Assembly (NCBI GenBank): GCA_016200845.1
Contig: JACQDW010000076.1
Coordinates: forward strand, 1-36,418
Direction: 5' to 3'
DNA from: Burkholderiales bacterium
Lineage (GTDB): Bacteria > Pseudomonadota > Gammaproteobacteria > Burkholderiales > Burkholderiaceae_D
Length of the DNA: 36,418 nt
Both the position numbers and the translations under genes were made by a program. How positions within the stretch are numbered: the stretch's first letter is position 1; the number at the start of each line of letters is the position of its first letter. The notes beneath the pieces were generated by a model. It was given only the letters and a program-made list of their open reading frames with translations, did no database searches and had not been told where the DNA came from. Of this stretch, positions 35,960 to 36,418 are shown in pieces.

Positions 35960-36418
35960 TTACTTACAGGCTTGTAATGCGACCGGTGCTGCTGCCGCAA
36001 AGTACATCGTTTCTTTGATTGATAAACGCAGCACCCCACCACCAAGCACGCCCGGCTTCAATTGCAATCGCAAACGCTTATCCTCCAAGTTCATCGACTC
36101 AATCTCCTGTTCAGAATTCAACCAGCGTGTCGCTCGTTTCAATGCAAAGTCACGCGCTACTAAACGCGTTAAAGGAATCTCTTGCAGCACACTCTTAGGC
36201 CCTTCGGTTCCATCGCCAACGATGGTGACCAGACTACGCGGTGAGCGGTTCAAAGTGATGTCCAGCTCGGTTTCGTTCCTGATACAAGCGTTCACAATAG
36301 ACAGAACGGGCTTCACCGCTTTCGGCAAATTCCTCGTGGCTGTCACAACTATACGCGCTGAATTTTCCACAGGATTTTCTGCATTCAACATCAGCTGATC
36401 GATGCCTATGCGCACACC
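35960..36418 (-). CDS. Unknown protein, C-terminal part (gene enters from the right edge)
   Basis: At least 151 residues are readable. The reading frame is open to the window edge, so the true start is probably outside and the GTG near 36415 is only the first possible start inside. I do not recognise the family. The segment contains SARIVVTATRNLPKAVKPVLSIV, a basic ALKRATRWLN stretch, LRLQLKPGVLGGGVLRLSI and ends AAAAPVALQACK. No signal peptide can be judged. It lies opposite to the lyase/dehydrogenase pair, with repeats and a hairpin in between. Confidence 0.6.
   Translation of the reverse strand, partial: GVRIGIDQLMLNAENPVENSARIVVTATRNLPKAVKPVLSIVNACIRNETELDITLNRSPRSLVTIVGDGTEGPKSVLQEIPLTRLVARDFALKRATRWLNSEQEIESMNLEDKRLRLQLKPGVLGGGVLRLSIKETMYFAAAAPVALQACK

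Noticed and set aside
35814-36398. A 194-codon plus-strand ORF at the right end
   Set aside because: Its start lies within the inverted repeat pair, and it is antisense to a more protein-like frame on the minus strand.
1-36418. tRNA, rRNA, prophage or defence genes
   Set aside because: Nothing resembling a cloverleaf, rRNA segment, phage structural gene or defence enzyme was seen by eye; a tRNAscan run would be needed to be sure.

Overview
The window looks like chromosomal core sequence from a betaproteobacterium, most likely the family Oxalobacteraceae. Its moderate GC, lower than Herbaspirillum or Janthinobacterium, makes an Undibacterium-like organism my best guess. The reasons are gene order and protein type. 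The minus-strand string pssA-leuA-rpsO-pnp-quinone oxidoreductase is typical of Burkholderiales. So are the divergent purM and PerM-type permease-hda-HAD-pcnB-folK-panB string, the fused class I fumarase, and a gcvTHP operon behind a tandem glycine riboswitch. No rRNA, tRNA, CRISPR, transposase or prophage gene was seen.

Layout. (1) 1-6064, minus strand: partial quinone oxidoreductase, pnp, rpsO, leuA, pssA. A Leu-rich 50-residue leader ORF, apparently leaderless, precedes leuA. (2) 6162-12180: acs (minus), then divergent fumarase and murI (plus). These meet a minus-strand pair head-on: a YbdK-type carboxylate-amine ligase followed by an ATP-grasp-like protein. (3) 13326-14814: an Mpo1-like membrane protein, a small secreted TonB-C-like protein, and terminators. 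(4) 14815-19915, minus: gcvT, gcvH and gcvP behind a glycine riboswitch. Long palindromic repeats separate the cistrons, and the 3' end of gcvT looks damaged. (5) 20007-25507, minus: M28 and M14 exported peptidases, purM, tag and a spermidine-synthase-like methyltransferase-fold protein. (6) 25690-32202, plus: PerM, hda, HAD phosphatase, pcnB, folK, DUF486, panB, nitrilase. (7) 32340-36418: an exported HExxH protein, a DapA-like lyase with an aldehyde dehydrogenase, an inverted repeat pair, and the 3' end of an unknown minus-strand gene.

How the genes work together. Most are housekeeping: RNA decay (pnp, pcnB), translation (rpsO), replication control (hda), amino-acid and one-carbon metabolism (leuA, gcvTHP), cofactors (folK, panB), purines (purM), cell wall (murI), lipids (pssA) and acetate/TCA entry (acs, fumarase). 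Two operons carry visible cis-regulation: leucine-responsive attenuation is likely upstream of leuA, and glycine-riboswitch control is clear upstream of gcvT.

The least-described items are the leuA leader, the YbdK/ATP-grasp pair, the covarying palindromes around gcvH with the truncated gcvT, and the secreted HExxH protein. All calls were made by reading sequence; no searches or structure calculations were run.
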